Below, piece by piece: positions 5,902 to 14,098 of a stretch of 16,077 nt of DNA. A program made the position numbers and the translations under genes. This DNA comes from JAIYDQ01 sp034408855 (GTDB lineage: Bacteria; Planctomycetota; Planctomycetia; Pirellulales; Pirellulaceae): assembly GCA_034408855.1 (NCBI GenBank), contig JAWXCK010000038.1, positions 1-16,077 on the forward strand, written 5' to 3'. The notes below the pieces were generated by a model that saw only the letters and a program-made list of their open reading frames with translations, ran no database searches and was not told where the DNA came from. Position 1 is the stretch's first letter, and every line of letters starts with the position of its first letter.

Positions 5902-7329
5902 ATGAACCTTCGAAGTCGCTATACGTTACTGACGCTTGTCGTACTGTCGGCGGTTTTCAATCCTGCAATTGCAAATTCGAGACCGCCCGATATTTTATTT
6001 ATCGTTGCCGATGACCAACGACCAGACACGATCGCAGCGTTAGGCAATCCGATGATTCGGACTCCGAATCTCGATCGACTTGTTGCCAGCGGAACAGCCT
6101 TCACCCAAGCTTACGCCGGATATCCGATATGCCACGTGAGTCGAGCTGAAATGCTGACAGGATGCACGGCGTTTCGTGCATTGCCGCAATATCCGGCTGG
6201 CTCGATCGATCCATCCCTCAAGACGCTTGCCCAAACGTTCAATGCCGCCGGTTATCAAACTTGGTTCACCGGCAAATGGCACAACGATGGCCAGCCTAAA
6301 CAGCGAGGCTATACCGGAACACGCGGACTTTATAGCAGCGGTGGCGGTCCGAAAGACGGTCAGACTCGAGACATCGACGATCGAGGCAACCCACTTACGG
6401 GTTATCGAGGTTGGACTTTCAAAACCGACGATGGAAAACCCGAACTTGAAAAGGGCGTCGGGTTGCAGGCCGACAATAGCCTCCATGTCGCCAACGGAGC
6501 AATCCAAGCGATTCGCGACTCCGATGCCGACAAGTCAATTTTATTGCATGTCAATTTTGCGTTCCCACACGATCCTCGACAATGGCCGCCCGATCCGTTG
6601 CATCGATACGATCCTAGTCGTATTTCGTTACCGGCGAACTTCGCGCCCAATCATCCGTTCGATCATGGAAATATTAACGGTCGAGACGAACTACTGCTGC
6701 CGACCCCTCGAACAGAAATGGCAGTTCGAATGGAACTCGCCATTTATTACGCGATGATCACCGACCTTGATGCCCAGATTGGACGCGTCGTTAGCGCACT
6801 CGAAGATGCTGGCAGAAAAAACACGGTGATCATTTTTACCAGCGACCAAGGCCTTGCGATGGGCAGTCACGGCTTACTTGGGAAGCAGAATCAATACCAG
6901 CACTCGATCCGCAGTCCCTTATTGATCGCGGGGCCGGGTTTGCCGACTGGTCGCCAGTGCGATGCATTGGTTTCGTTGCGAGATCTTTTCCCGACGTTAT
7001 GCGATCTTGCGGCAATCCCCATTCCCAATACCGTTCAAGGGCTCAGCCTAGCGGACCTGATTCACGGAAAGTCGACGAGCGTTCATGATTTTGTCATGGG
7101 AGCATTTACCGACACCCAGCGCATGATTCGCGATGCTCGATGGAAATTGATCGAATATCCGAAAGCGGATCGCGTTCAGCTTTTCGATTTGTCGACGGAT
7201 CCCGATGAAAGGATCGATCTCGGTCAGCGTGAAGATTATCACGAAATACGTGAGAGACTGCATACTCAGTTGCAGGATTGGTCCCGAGAAAATGGCGATC
7301 CAATGTTTCGATTCGAAAAGGAAAAGTAG
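5902..7329 (+). CDS. Exported sulfatase (formylglycine-dependent, alkaline-phosphatase superfamily)
   Basis: This 475-residue protein has a signal peptide (residues 1-25, ending NPAIA). AAGGAAG at 5891-5897 supports ATG 5902 over TTG 5887. Sulfatase landmarks are in order: metal-binding D37-D38 in IVADDQRPD; the nucleophile region PICHVSRAEMLTG with C77, the residue converted to formylglycine; GKWH (K125, H127); TSDQG (D315, Q316) with GSHGLLGK (H323, K328); and SIRSPLLI. The family removes sulfate esters, and planctomycetes use many such enzymes on sulfated algal polysaccharides. The core motif is C-H-V-S-R instead of C-x-P-x-R, so the proline is missing. The enzyme is likely still active, because the Cys, Ser, Arg and metal ligands remain, but formylglycine conversion deserves checking. 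It is coupled to the exported hydrolase upstream. The substrate is unknown. Confidence 0.9.
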   Translation: MNLRSRYTLLTLVVLSAVFNPAIANSRPPDILFIVADDQRPDTIAALGNPMIRTPNLDRLVASGTAFTQAYAGYPICHVSRAEMLTGCTAFRALPQYPAGSIDPSLKTLAQTFNAAGYQTWFTGKWHNDGQPKQRGYTGTRGLYSSGGGPKDGQTRDIDDRGNPLTGYRGWTFKTDDGKPELEKGVGLQADNSLHVANGAIQAIRDSDADKSILLHVNFAFPHDPRQWPPDPLHRYDPSRISLPANFAPNHPFDHGNINGRDELLLPTPRTEMAVRMELAIYYAMITDLDAQIGRVVSALEDAGRKNTVIIFTSDQGLAMGSHGLLGKQNQYQHSIRSPLLIAGPGLPTGRQCDALVSLRDLFPTLCDLAAIPIPNTVQGLSLADLIHGKSTSVHDFVMGAFTDTQRMIRDARWKLIEYPKADRVQLFDLSTDPDERIDLGQREDYHEIRERLHTQLQDWSRENGDPMFRFEKEK

Positions 7330-7355
7330 ACGAAAATTTCGGTATTTCGTGACGC

Positions 7356-7370
7356 AAAAAGCGACTTTTT
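7356..7370. terminator. A/T-rich hairpin between sulfatase and tRNA-Ser
   Basis: AAAAAG pairs with CTTTTT across a CGA loop between the converging sulfatase and tRNA gene. Read on either strand it ends in a U-run, so it could act as a weak bidirectional terminator. The stem has only one G-C pair, which lowers confidence. Confidence 0.3.
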
Positions 7371-7377
7371 CCTAAAG

Positions 7378-7459
7378 CGGAGGGCACGGGATTCGAACCC
7401 GCAACCCCTTACGGGGCACTTCATTTCCAATGAAGCCGCTAACCATTCGCTTACCCTCC
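7378..7459 (-). tRNA. tRNA-Ser (anticodon GGA)
   Basis: On the minus strand, acceptor GGAGGGT pairs with GCCCTCC (one T.G pair), followed by discriminator G as usual for serine. The anticodon stem CTTCA/TGAAG encloses loop TTGGAAA, with anticodon GGA at 7426-7428, reading UCC/UCU. A long variable arm (CCCC, 4-nt loop, GGGG at 7405-7416) marks a class II tRNA. The T arm is GCGGG-TTCGAAT-CCCGT. The 3' CCA is not encoded; the next bases are CTT. It lies alone between two protein genes, convergent with the sulfatase. Confidence 0.95.
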
Positions 7460-7562
7460 TTTTTCAACTCCCCGATGAGACAATTTAGTCGCGTTCGAGT
7501 ATGCTGCAAAGCATAGCTCAAGAATCGTTTTTGGCAAAGGTAACTCTACAAAGGTCGTGCAG

Positions 7563-8588
7563 ATGCTTTTTAAGGCCTGGGTCTATCGCGATTTTAACTC
7601 GGCGTATCGCCTGGAAATTGTCGATCGTCCTGAACTGAAGCTTGAAGATTCCCAGGTTCGGGTGGCTATTCGCGGCGTGTCGCTGAATTATCGCGATGTG
7701 ATTGCCTTGAAAAACAAGGCTGGACGGAAGGTGGATGGACGCATTGCCGCTTCCGACGGCTCGGGCGAAATCATCGAAATCGGCAAATCGGTGACCGAAT
7801 GGCGGGTGGGGGATCGGGTAGCCGGATGTTTTTTTCCTACCTGGAAATCTGGCCGATTTGATCTTGGCTACCATCGCGAAGACCTGGGGGGGAGTTTAGA
7901 TGGAATGTTGGCCGAACAAGTTGTCGTAGACCAGGACGGCTTAGTGGAAATACCAAATCAACTGAGCTTTGCAGAAGCTGCCACCTTGCCCTGCGCCGCT
8001 GTGACGGCGTGGCATGCACTGGTCATTCGAGGATCGCTTCAAAGCGGCCAGACCGTCTTAGTTTTAGGGACCGGCGGCGTCTCGATCTTTGCCTTGCAAA
8101 TAGCCAACGCGATGGGCGCCAAGGTGATCGTAACGTCGAGTAGCGATGAAAAACTGGAAAAAGCAAAAGCGATGGGAGCGTGGGCGACCATCCACTATGG
8201 GCGCGAACCGGATTGGGATCGAGAAGTTTGGAAGCTCACCGATGGTAAAGGCGTCGACCATGTTGTCGAGACGGGCGGGCCGGGTACGCTTGAACGTTCG
8301 ATGAAGTCGATTGCGGCTGAAGGAAAGATTGCTTTGATCGGCGTCTTAACTGGTTTTGGGCCGCCGACGGCGAGCCTGTTTCCGTTGCTTGCTAGGAATG
8401 TTTCGCTCAATGGCATTTACGTAGGTTCGCGTCAGCATTTTAAAGAACTCAATCAGTTCCTGACACAATCGAAGATACATCCCGTCATCGATAGCCAATT
8501 CGCGTTTGACGAGGCACCAACTGCCTTTGAGAGTTTGGAAGACGCGCGGCATTTTGGGAAAATAGTCATCAAGGGTCTCCATGCCTGA
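7563..8588 (+). CDS. Zinc-independent MDR-family alcohol dehydrogenase / quinone-oxidoreductase-like protein
   Basis: This 341-residue protein is a medium-chain dehydrogenase/reductase. The GroES-like N-terminal half includes VRGxSLNYRD, GSGEIIEIGKSVTEWRVGDRV, and LPCAAVTAWHAL near residues 143-152. The Rossmann half has a dinucleotide-binding loop (VLVLGTGGVSIFALQIA, about 165-181) followed by GAKVIVTSSSDEKLEKAKAMGA. The catalytic-zinc cysteine of true alcohol dehydrogenases is replaced (N-Y-R-D) and there is no structural four-cysteine loop, so it belongs with the zinc-free NAD(P)H oxidoreductases. ATG 7563 is preferred over GTG 7557 because AAGG at 7551-7554 is 8 nt upstream of the former and only 2 nt from the latter. 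Its end overlaps the next gene by 8 nt, implying co-transcription and translational coupling. The physiological substrate is unknown. Confidence 0.88.
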   Translation: MLFKAWVYRDFNSAYRLEIVDRPELKLEDSQVRVAIRGVSLNYRDVIALKNKAGRKVDGRIAASDGSGEIIEIGKSVTEWRVGDRVAGCFFPTWKSGRFDLGYHREDLGGSLDGMLAEQVVVDQDGLVEIPNQLSFAEAATLPCAAVTAWHALVIRGSLQSGQTVLVLGTGGVSIFALQIANAMGAKVIVTSSSDEKLEKAKAMGAWATIHYGREPDWDREVWKLTDGKGVDHVVETGGPGTLERSMKSIAAEGKIALIGVLTGFGPPTASLFPLLARNVSLNGIYVGSRQHFKELNQFLTQSKIHPVIDSQFAFDEAPTAFESLEDARHFGKIVIKGLHA

Positions 8589-9324
8589 GTTTTCGGTATT
8601 GCAATGGTGCTTGATGATTATCGCTGCCGCCGGCATCGGGATCTCGAAAAGTGGGCTCTCAGGCATCAGCATGGTTCATGTGCTTGTCTTCGCGGCCGTA
8701 TTTGGTGCGCGAGATTCTACCGGAGTCGTTCTCCCGATGCTTATCTTTGGGGATATATGCGCGATTCGAGCATACGGACAACATGCCAACTGGAATCAGG
8801 TTTGGCGAATGATGCCGCCAGCGATCATCGGTGTCATAGCTGCGTGGTTGTGGATGCAAAGCCTCGACGAGACAATATACAAACCGCTCATCGGCAGCAT
8901 CATATTAGGCCTAACCATTTTGCAGATCGTCCGCTTATGGCGTTCCGATTTTCAATCGAAAATCCCGCACGCGGTATGGTTTGCGTGGATGATGGGGCTG
9001 ACGGTGGGGATGACAACGATGTTGGCGAACGCCGCCGGTCCCGTCTTTGGACTTTATCTGCTCGCGTTAATGATCCCCAAGCTTGAGTTTGTCGGAACCA
9101 GCGCTTGGTTTTTTTTAATGCTCAACGCTTTTAAAGTCCCGTTTAGCTGGCAGCTAGGACTTATCGACCTGGAGAGCTTGCAACTGAATGCGTTGCTTTG
9201 CCCCATCATCATCGGCGGCTTGTTTTTTGGCAAAGCGATCGTCAAGCGCTTGCCGCAAAAAACTTTTGATAGCCTCATCCTCGCCTTCACCGCCATCGCA
9301 GCGATGAGACTCTTGTTCGGCTAA
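8581..9324 (+). CDS. TauE/SafE-family membrane permease
   Basis: This 247-residue integral membrane protein has about seven or eight hydrophobic segments. The N-terminal repeat carries the family signature: glycine-rich GIGISKSGLSGISMVHV followed by GARDSTGVVLPMLIFGDICAI. A second similar half starts near residue 139 (MMGLTVGMTTMLANAAGPVFGLYLLAL). The family moves sulfite, sulfoacetate or other sulfur-containing organic anions across the inner membrane. Its ATG overlaps the stop of the MDR oxidoreductase (shared 8581-8588). Sulfur-anion export would fit a genome rich in sulfatases, but that link is inference. Confidence 0.85.
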   Translation: MPEFSVLQWCLMIIAAAGIGISKSGLSGISMVHVLVFAAVFGARDSTGVVLPMLIFGDICAIRAYGQHANWNQVWRMMPPAIIGVIAAWLWMQSLDETIYKPLIGSIILGLTILQIVRLWRSDFQSKIPHAVWFAWMMGLTVGMTTMLANAAGPVFGLYLLALMIPKLEFVGTSAWFFLMLNAFKVPFSWQLGLIDLESLQLNALLCPIIIGGLFFGKAIVKRLPQKTFDSLILAFTAIAAMRLLFG

Positions 9325-9382
9325 CGCACTCCGGCTGATGAATAATCCAGGCAAGCGCCGTCGGCTCACAATTGATGGCGAA

Positions 9383-9895
9383 CTAGCCAGCCATCCGACG
9401 TGTACCTGATTCGACGGATTCTTCATTGGCGATATGTCGAAGCTGCATGACGTAGGCATCTTCGGTTGTATCTTCGTAAAAATCTCGCAATACCGATACT
9501 GCTTGGAAGCCGACATTTTTAAAAAACAACTGTGCAGGGAGATTCGTTTCGCGAACTTCGAGCAAGATACGGCTACGTCGCTGGTAGCTCAGTTTGCTAA
9601 CAAGTTTCTCGATCATCGCTTGCCCAACTCCGTTTCGTCGATAGTCCGAGTGAACGGCGAAATTTAGGATATGCAAACGGTTTTTGTGGAGTTCGTAGAT
9701 CATGAAACCCACGACAACTTCGTTGAGTTCAGCGACCATGCCGATGCAATTGCGTTGACGAAGCGCTCGAATGAACTCCTCTTCGGACCACGGAAATTCA
9801 AAGCTGTGCCCTTCGATGTCGAGGACCGCTGGCATATCGCGTCGTATCATCCATCGAATATGAACGCACGATTGTTCCTTTTCAGCTCTTGGCAT
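9383..9895 (-). CDS. rimI: Ribosomal-protein-S18-alanine N-acetyltransferase type GNAT protein
   Basis: This 170-residue GNAT protein opens with IRRDMPAVLDIEGHSFEFPWSEEEF, matches RimI throughout, and has the acetyl-CoA loop YRRNGVG (residues 85-91). The C-terminal block runs ETNLPAQLFFKNVGF, then RDFYEDTTEDAYVMQL, with the glutamate and tyrosine positions typical of RimI (E113, Y140). The family acetylates the N-terminal alanine of ribosomal protein S18. AAGGA lies about 11 nt upstream of ATG 9895 on the minus strand. The extra 15-20 C-terminal residues (NEESVESGTRRMAG) are not part of the domain. It converges on the permease with 58 nt between stops. A related GNAT with another substrate is the alternative. 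Confidence 0.85.
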   Translation of the reverse strand: MPRAEKEQSCVHIRWMIRRDMPAVLDIEGHSFEFPWSEEEFIRALRQRNCIGMVAELNEVVVGFMIYELHKNRLHILNFAVHSDYRRNGVGQAMIEKLVSKLSYQRRSRILLEVRETNLPAQLFFKNVGFQAVSVLRDFYEDTTEDAYVMQLRHIANEESVESGTRRMAG

Positions 9896-10160
9896 TTCGC
9901 TCGATCCTTCCCGTGATCAAAATATTTCATGGATGCGCCGTCGGGGACGTAGGATGATTCCATGACTGGCGGGACGGAAGAGTAACAAACGCGACTCAAA
10001 TTTCCAATATTGAAAAAAGGGCAATTTCGGGATGGCATAATCGCTACAACCGCAGCGAACCTTGCCGATAGGGTAATCTGGCTAGCATTTCCCAAATTCT
10101 CCTACAACGAGAACTTTGCATGCTGGGTCGACTCTTGGGGCGTTCGATACCTAGCCTGTC
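9896..10160. other. Divergent intergenic region between rimI-like gene and unknown exported protein
   Basis: This gap must carry the promoters of both flanking genes. TTGAAA (about 10012) and CATAAT (about 10038) lie about 20 nt apart, too far for a confident sigma-70 site. No tRNA, hairpin terminator or repeat was seen. If the right-hand gene starts at 10221, the gap is 325 nt. Confidence 0.4.
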
Positions 10161-11099
10161 ATGCCGATGGAGCATGATCTCGCCATTCGTTGCTTTCACT
10201 CGACCAAGGGACTCTCCTACATGCCAACCGCTTTAATTCGTCGAATCTTGATCGAGTGGACTGGTAAACTGAGCATACTGTGGCTTCTGTCCACCAATTG
10301 TCTGGGAAATTTCGAATTGCAACCATGGCTCGATTCGATGAGCTCGATTGTAGAATCGTACGATGCATTTACCAAACGAGTCGAATCACAGAAAAGCTTG
10401 GGGCGGTCGATAGTTTCAGCGTCCCCCTCTGACGAGGCACTCATTCAATGCGAGCTAGTCGATGGGAAGGATGGGAGTAATGAGAATTGTCAGTTGAACT
10501 CCGATCAAGTGCTATTCCAGCGCGAGGAAGCGATCCTTGATAGCTTGGCCAGTAGGTTACTCGTAGAAGAATACCTCCCTTACGATATTGATATTCGCGA
10601 GACGCTTTGGTTTAAAGACTACCGCCATTTGGAAATTGGCGTGAAACCGCTGTTGGTTTCCGAGTCTCGTTCAACGGACGCAATTGTCGAGATTCCATGG
10701 TTGGCAACGATTCTGTCGCACAACTGGTCGTCAACCACCGAACTTTTCGACGGCATGATTGCACAATCTGAGACTTGGACGAATTGTGCCATTGATCAAT
10801 CGCTAGCATTGATCGCCGTCCATGGGCGAAACGTTAAGAGAAACGTTGCTAAAATGTCGACGTCCATGACGCATTTATTCGGTAATTGGGTGATGCCGAA
10901 CGAAATCGAAGTATCGCAAGAGGAATATACAGCCCTCAGGATCCAAGAATGGATAGATATGCAAGCGTGTCCAAAGCGACACAGTGTATTGATTCAGTCA
11001 ACTTGGTATCAATTCAAAAGCCTCGAACCCGTAAGTTCTCGAAGCTTTGAAAACGTAGCGAACTCGTCGCCCAACCAGATTCCGATGGCTCAGCGCTGA
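10161..11099 (+). CDS. Uncharacterised protein, probably exported
   Basis: I do not recognise this protein. The frame gives 312 residues from ATG 10161, or 292 from ATG 10221. The shorter start is attractive: AAGGGA at 10205-10210 lies 10 nt upstream, and the product would begin with a signal-peptide-like segment (MPTALIRRI, then LSILWLLSTNCLG). The rest is soluble-looking, rich in Ser, Glu and Trp, with four scattered cysteines and no membrane segment or recognisable motif. It is the only long plausible frame in the region, and its end overlaps the convergent TPR gene by 10 nt. Position next to the TPR and exosortase-like genes suggests, without proving, a role in the envelope. Confidence 0.6.
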   Translation: MPMEHDLAIRCFHSTKGLSYMPTALIRRILIEWTGKLSILWLLSTNCLGNFELQPWLDSMSSIVESYDAFTKRVESQKSLGRSIVSASPSDEALIQCELVDGKDGSNENCQLNSDQVLFQREEAILDSLASRLLVEEYLPYDIDIRETLWFKDYRHLEIGVKPLLVSESRSTDAIVEIPWLATILSHNWSSTTELFDGMIAQSETWTNCAIDQSLALIAVHGRNVKRNVAKMSTSMTHLFGNWVMPNEIEVSQEEYTALRIQEWIDMQACPKRHSVLIQSTWYQFKSLEPVSSRSFENVANSSPNQIPMAQR

Positions 11100-12853
11100 G
11101 CATCAGTCAGCTTTCGAATTTGCAGATCTTGCTCTTCAGCCATCTCGTTCATTCCAAGTTGTCGATAGCAATCGGAAAGGCGTTTTCGAGTTGTCTTTCG
11201 AGTAGGATCGAGTCGAATCGATTCTTCCAGTTTTGCAATGGCATCCATCGGTCGACCTGCATTCATATAAACTTCGCCATACGTATCGCACATCTCGGCG
11301 CTCATCGGTTGTATTCGATATGCTCGATCGATCAACTCGATTGCCCGCGAGAGATTGGGTGGGGTCTCACGGCTAAGCAAAACGGCCAAATTATTGAGTG
11401 CCGGTATGACGTAGGGATCTTTTTGAAGGATGTGCTCCCATTGGGCTCTTGCTTCTTTGACCCGGCCGGCAATGAGGTAGAGTTCCGCAACCATGACTCT
11501 TGCACCATTGGAAGCAATATCGTTTTGAAGCTGATAGGAAAGGACTTTGAGAAGTTCTCTAGGCGGACGCTCGAGCTTACGCCACTGCATCGCTATCTCC
11601 TGCCCTACGACAGGGTTATCTCGATCGAACTTTGCGGCTTCTAGAAGATTCGTCCAATCGATGACGACAGGCAGTGCCACGTCGGCACTTTCTCCAGGCT
11701 CTACTGCCGCTGTGTCGTCACGTTTGGGATCGGCCTTGGCAAGTTGCTCGCTGTTATCGCTTCTGAACTTGTCGATGTACATGTCAGCCAAACCACGTCG
11801 CAAAGGTTTGTGTTCGCTAACGTCTTCGGATAGACCGGACGCAAGGATCTCGATGGCTTGTTCGTTATTGTCCTGCAGCAAGAGCGCTTGAGCCAATCCG
11901 ATTCGATCATTGTCGGTTTCGAGCGGCGTTCCAAGCTTGGAATTAAAAGCGACTTCTGCCGCCTTGGCCGCTTTCTGTAATTCGCGATCATGCTCGGGGC
12001 CTAGCATTTTACAAATCTGTGCGTAAGCCAAATTCAATTCAGGACGAAACTCGGCAGCCAGTTTCGCCATGCTCAGTGCTTTTTTAGGCTGGCCGGATTG
12101 GAGGCAGATCGAGCTATAGAGCGACAGTAAGCTCGGCTCAATCAGCTTCCATTTCGACGCGATTCTTAAATAGTTATCGAGTTGAATAATCTCGACGGGA
12201 TCCAGTTGCTTGGGCAATCCGTAAAGGGAAACCGCCAACCATGCGTGGGCTGGGGGAAATTCTTCCATTGCGTTTTCTGCTAGCGACTCCATGAGCGCAT
12301 CGGCTTCTTTTTGGCGGTCGGGACGCTTCGAGTCGAGCGAAGTCAGCAGCGCAAGTCGATATTTAGCTTGAATGCTATCCGAACTCGTGTTGGTGGCGCG
12401 GTGCAGTAAAACTTCGCTCTCGCGAAACTTTGCGGAATTAACAAACTCGTCATTCGCTACCAGTTCAGTCTTCTTGAACGCCGGCTCCTCGCTACTGGAT
12501 GACTCGATGTAGATAGTCGGATCTGGCCTGACTTTAATTCGATTGCGTATGTAATGTTCGTCGAACGCCAATGACTCTAAGTCGTCTCTCGGGATTTTCT
12601 TATCGACGACACTCAATGCCGATTGGACAATGCTGCTGGAACTGCGAAACGAAAGGAAGAGGCCCGCGAGCATAAATCCTAAAATCGCAATCAAAGCCGG
12701 CATTGTCGACCAAATCAATATCCATTTTCGATTTCGACTCCAATCCGTAAATGATTCGAGCAAAAGCCCCGGAAATGTTTCTGGCGAACGAATCAACGAA
12801 AAAACACTCACGGCGAGCGATTTTAGATGGGCTTGGACGCTTACGTTATTCAT
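11090..12853 (-). CDS. Membrane-anchored tetratricopeptide-repeat protein
   Basis: This 587-residue protein has one hydrophobic segment (residues about 44-68, WILIWSTMPALIAILGFMLAGLFLSF) after a short, probably cytoplasmic, N-terminus, then a large repeat domain. TPR-like helix pairs are clear at about 250-300 (LYSSICLQSGQPKKALSMAKLAAEFRP), 340-365 (LAQALLLQDNNEQAIEILASGL) and 450-570 (AELYLIAGRVKEARAQWEHILQKDP; YGEVYMNAGRPMDAIAKLEESIRLDP). TPR arrays scaffold protein complexes; no catalytic domain is present. It starts 82 nt after the stop of the exosortase-like gene on the same strand, so the two are likely co-transcribed, and it may be an accessory of that system. No good Shine-Dalgarno is seen before ATG 12853. 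Confidence 0.85.
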   Translation of the reverse strand: MNNVSVQAHLKSLAVSVFSLIRSPETFPGLLLESFTDWSRNRKWILIWSTMPALIAILGFMLAGLFLSFRSSSSIVQSALSVVDKKIPRDDLESLAFDEHYIRNRIKVRPDPTIYIESSSSEEPAFKKTELVANDEFVNSAKFRESEVLLHRATNTSSDSIQAKYRLALLTSLDSKRPDRQKEADALMESLAENAMEEFPPAHAWLAVSLYGLPKQLDPVEIIQLDNYLRIASKWKLIEPSLLSLYSSICLQSGQPKKALSMAKLAAEFRPELNLAYAQICKMLGPEHDRELQKAAKAAEVAFNSKLGTPLETDNDRIGLAQALLLQDNNEQAIEILASGLSEDVSEHKPLRRGLADMYIDKFRSDNSEQLAKADPKRDDTAAVEPGESADVALPVVIDWTNLLEAAKFDRDNPVVGQEIAMQWRKLERPPRELLKVLSYQLQNDIASNGARVMVAELYLIAGRVKEARAQWEHILQKDPYVIPALNNLAVLLSRETPPNLSRAIELIDRAYRIQPMSAEMCDTYGEVYMNAGRPMDAIAKLEESIRLDPTRKTTRKRLSDCYRQLGMNEMAEEQDLQIRKLTDAQR

Positions 12854-12935
12854 TTTGAATTCAATATGCTATTACTATCGGTGTTGACTGTCTGGCGATG
12901 ATTTTCGGTGCTGGACGACGCATTTCTCCTGACGA

Positions 12936-14033
12936 CTATGCTCGATCATGCGGCACATGCTTCGTGACATCGTCGATTTCATCCACGACCATACTAAAGT
13001 GAGACGGCCCTAATTGGGGGAAGCTTACGCAAGCGTTGTATAGTTGCGTTAAGGATGAAACTTCGTACTCTTCTTGACTGATTGGAATCGGAGCAAAAAT
13101 CAAACCGATACAAATATTCGTTGCGGCGATAATCATTAGCATTCCAATCAAAGCGTACGACGGCATGGCTAACTCTGCATACGGACCATTGAGCTGACCG
13201 TTCGCACCGATGCTTACGCAATAACCGGCTCGGAAAACGAGCCACCAAAAGAAGGCCATGCCTAATGCCACCGTCCCTACCAATAACGAATGCCTGGCAA
13301 TAATCGAAAGCCCGAGGCTGGCGCCCAACGCGACAAGAACACCGCACATGTTTTCAAAAGAGGCAGCCGTGAGAAGGTCTCCTGATGCAAACTTCAGTCC
13401 ACCGTCGATCGGGGCATTGGTGACGCTATTCAGATCGGCCATGATTCCGGCGTACCAAAAAACCGCTTGATCAACAATCGTTTTAATTTGAGTACCCCAA
13501 ACGCGAAACAAATATCCGCCATTCAGAAATCCTAAGGGCAAGGCGGCTGCCAAGCCCAACGATAAAGATCGGACAATGCTCTCGCCCAATAGACGTCGCA
13601 CGGACCAACCAGAGATTGTTAGTCCTATCGCGGCACTGGTCCAATGACTAGAATTCGGAAGAGGTCCCCAGGCGATCGCTACAATCGCAAATCCGAGGCC
13701 CAAGACGACAAGCGAGACTCCTAACACTTTTTTGAACCGAGTCTGGTCCCCTGCATATCGGCCTGAGATCGCTGCGACGCTGATTCCTAAAAGAACTAAG
13801 ATCCAAGTGAAGACGATGTCGAGTCGCGACCAAAAAACGGTGCCAGAGCGAACGACGTTAGCAAATGCGACTAGTAAAACGACAGCGCATAGTCCCTCCC
13901 ACCACGTTCCAAGATCAGACTTGAAAACCGGGCGCTCAATGATCACTTCTTCGATCGGTGCGACTTCATGCCGGACGACGTCGAACTCTTCGACAGCGAC
14001 GGATACGGTTGTGCGAACTTTAGCTTTAGACAT
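12936..14033 (-). CDS. Exosortase-like multi-pass membrane protein (candidate XrtU-type)
   Basis: This 365-residue protein has an acidic cytoplasmic N-terminus (about 40 residues) followed by about eight hydrophobic segments (45-62, 71-90, 103-122, 131-143, 155-172, 232-247, 249-266, 294-315). Exosortase-like order is visible in the second half: an extracytoplasmic stretch (ADLNSVTNAPIDGGLKFASGDLL), then ENMCGVLVAL with candidate nucleophile C230 at the start of a membrane helix, then an Arg (R268 in WWLVFRAGY) at the end of the next helix, 38 residues on. Exosortases cleave PEP-CTERM-type signals in the inner membrane. The conserved downstream His of classical exosortases is not seen. Planctomycetes have divergent exosortases including one named XrtU; assignment to that group is from memory of its layout and needs a profile search. 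A TPR gene follows on the same strand. Confidence 0.62.
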   Translation of the reverse strand: MSKAKVRTTVSVAVEEFDVVRHEVAPIEEVIIERPVFKSDLGTWWEGLCAVVLLVAFANVVRSGTVFWSRLDIVFTWILVLLGISVAAISGRYAGDQTRFKKVLGVSLVVLGLGFAIVAIAWGPLPNSSHWTSAAIGLTISGWSVRRLLGESIVRSLSLGLAAALPLGFLNGGYLFRVWGTQIKTIVDQAVFWYAGIMADLNSVTNAPIDGGLKFASGDLLTAASFENMCGVLVALGASLGLSIIARHSLLVGTVALGMAFFWWLVFRAGYCVSIGANGQLNGPYAELAMPSYALIGMLMIIAATNICIGLIFAPIPISQEEYEVSSLTQLYNACVSFPQLGPSHFSMVVDEIDDVTKHVPHDRA

Positions 14034-14098
14034 AGAATCGACCGCAGACGCTCAAAGGCATATTTTTACAATCCTCTTATTGTGCTTGCCCCCTATCC

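Noticed and set aside
7378..7459. tRNA-Ser as an integration (att) site
   Set aside because: No integrase gene and no direct repeat of the tRNA 3' end elsewhere in the window.
9434..9916. Plus-strand frames at 9434-9667 and 9671-9916
   Set aside because: They are antisense to the RimI-type gene, whose protein has clear acetyltransferase motifs.
9847..10095. 82-residue minus-strand frame upstream of the RimI-type gene
   Set aside because: It overlaps the RimI start in another frame and has no recognisable motif or ribosome binding site.
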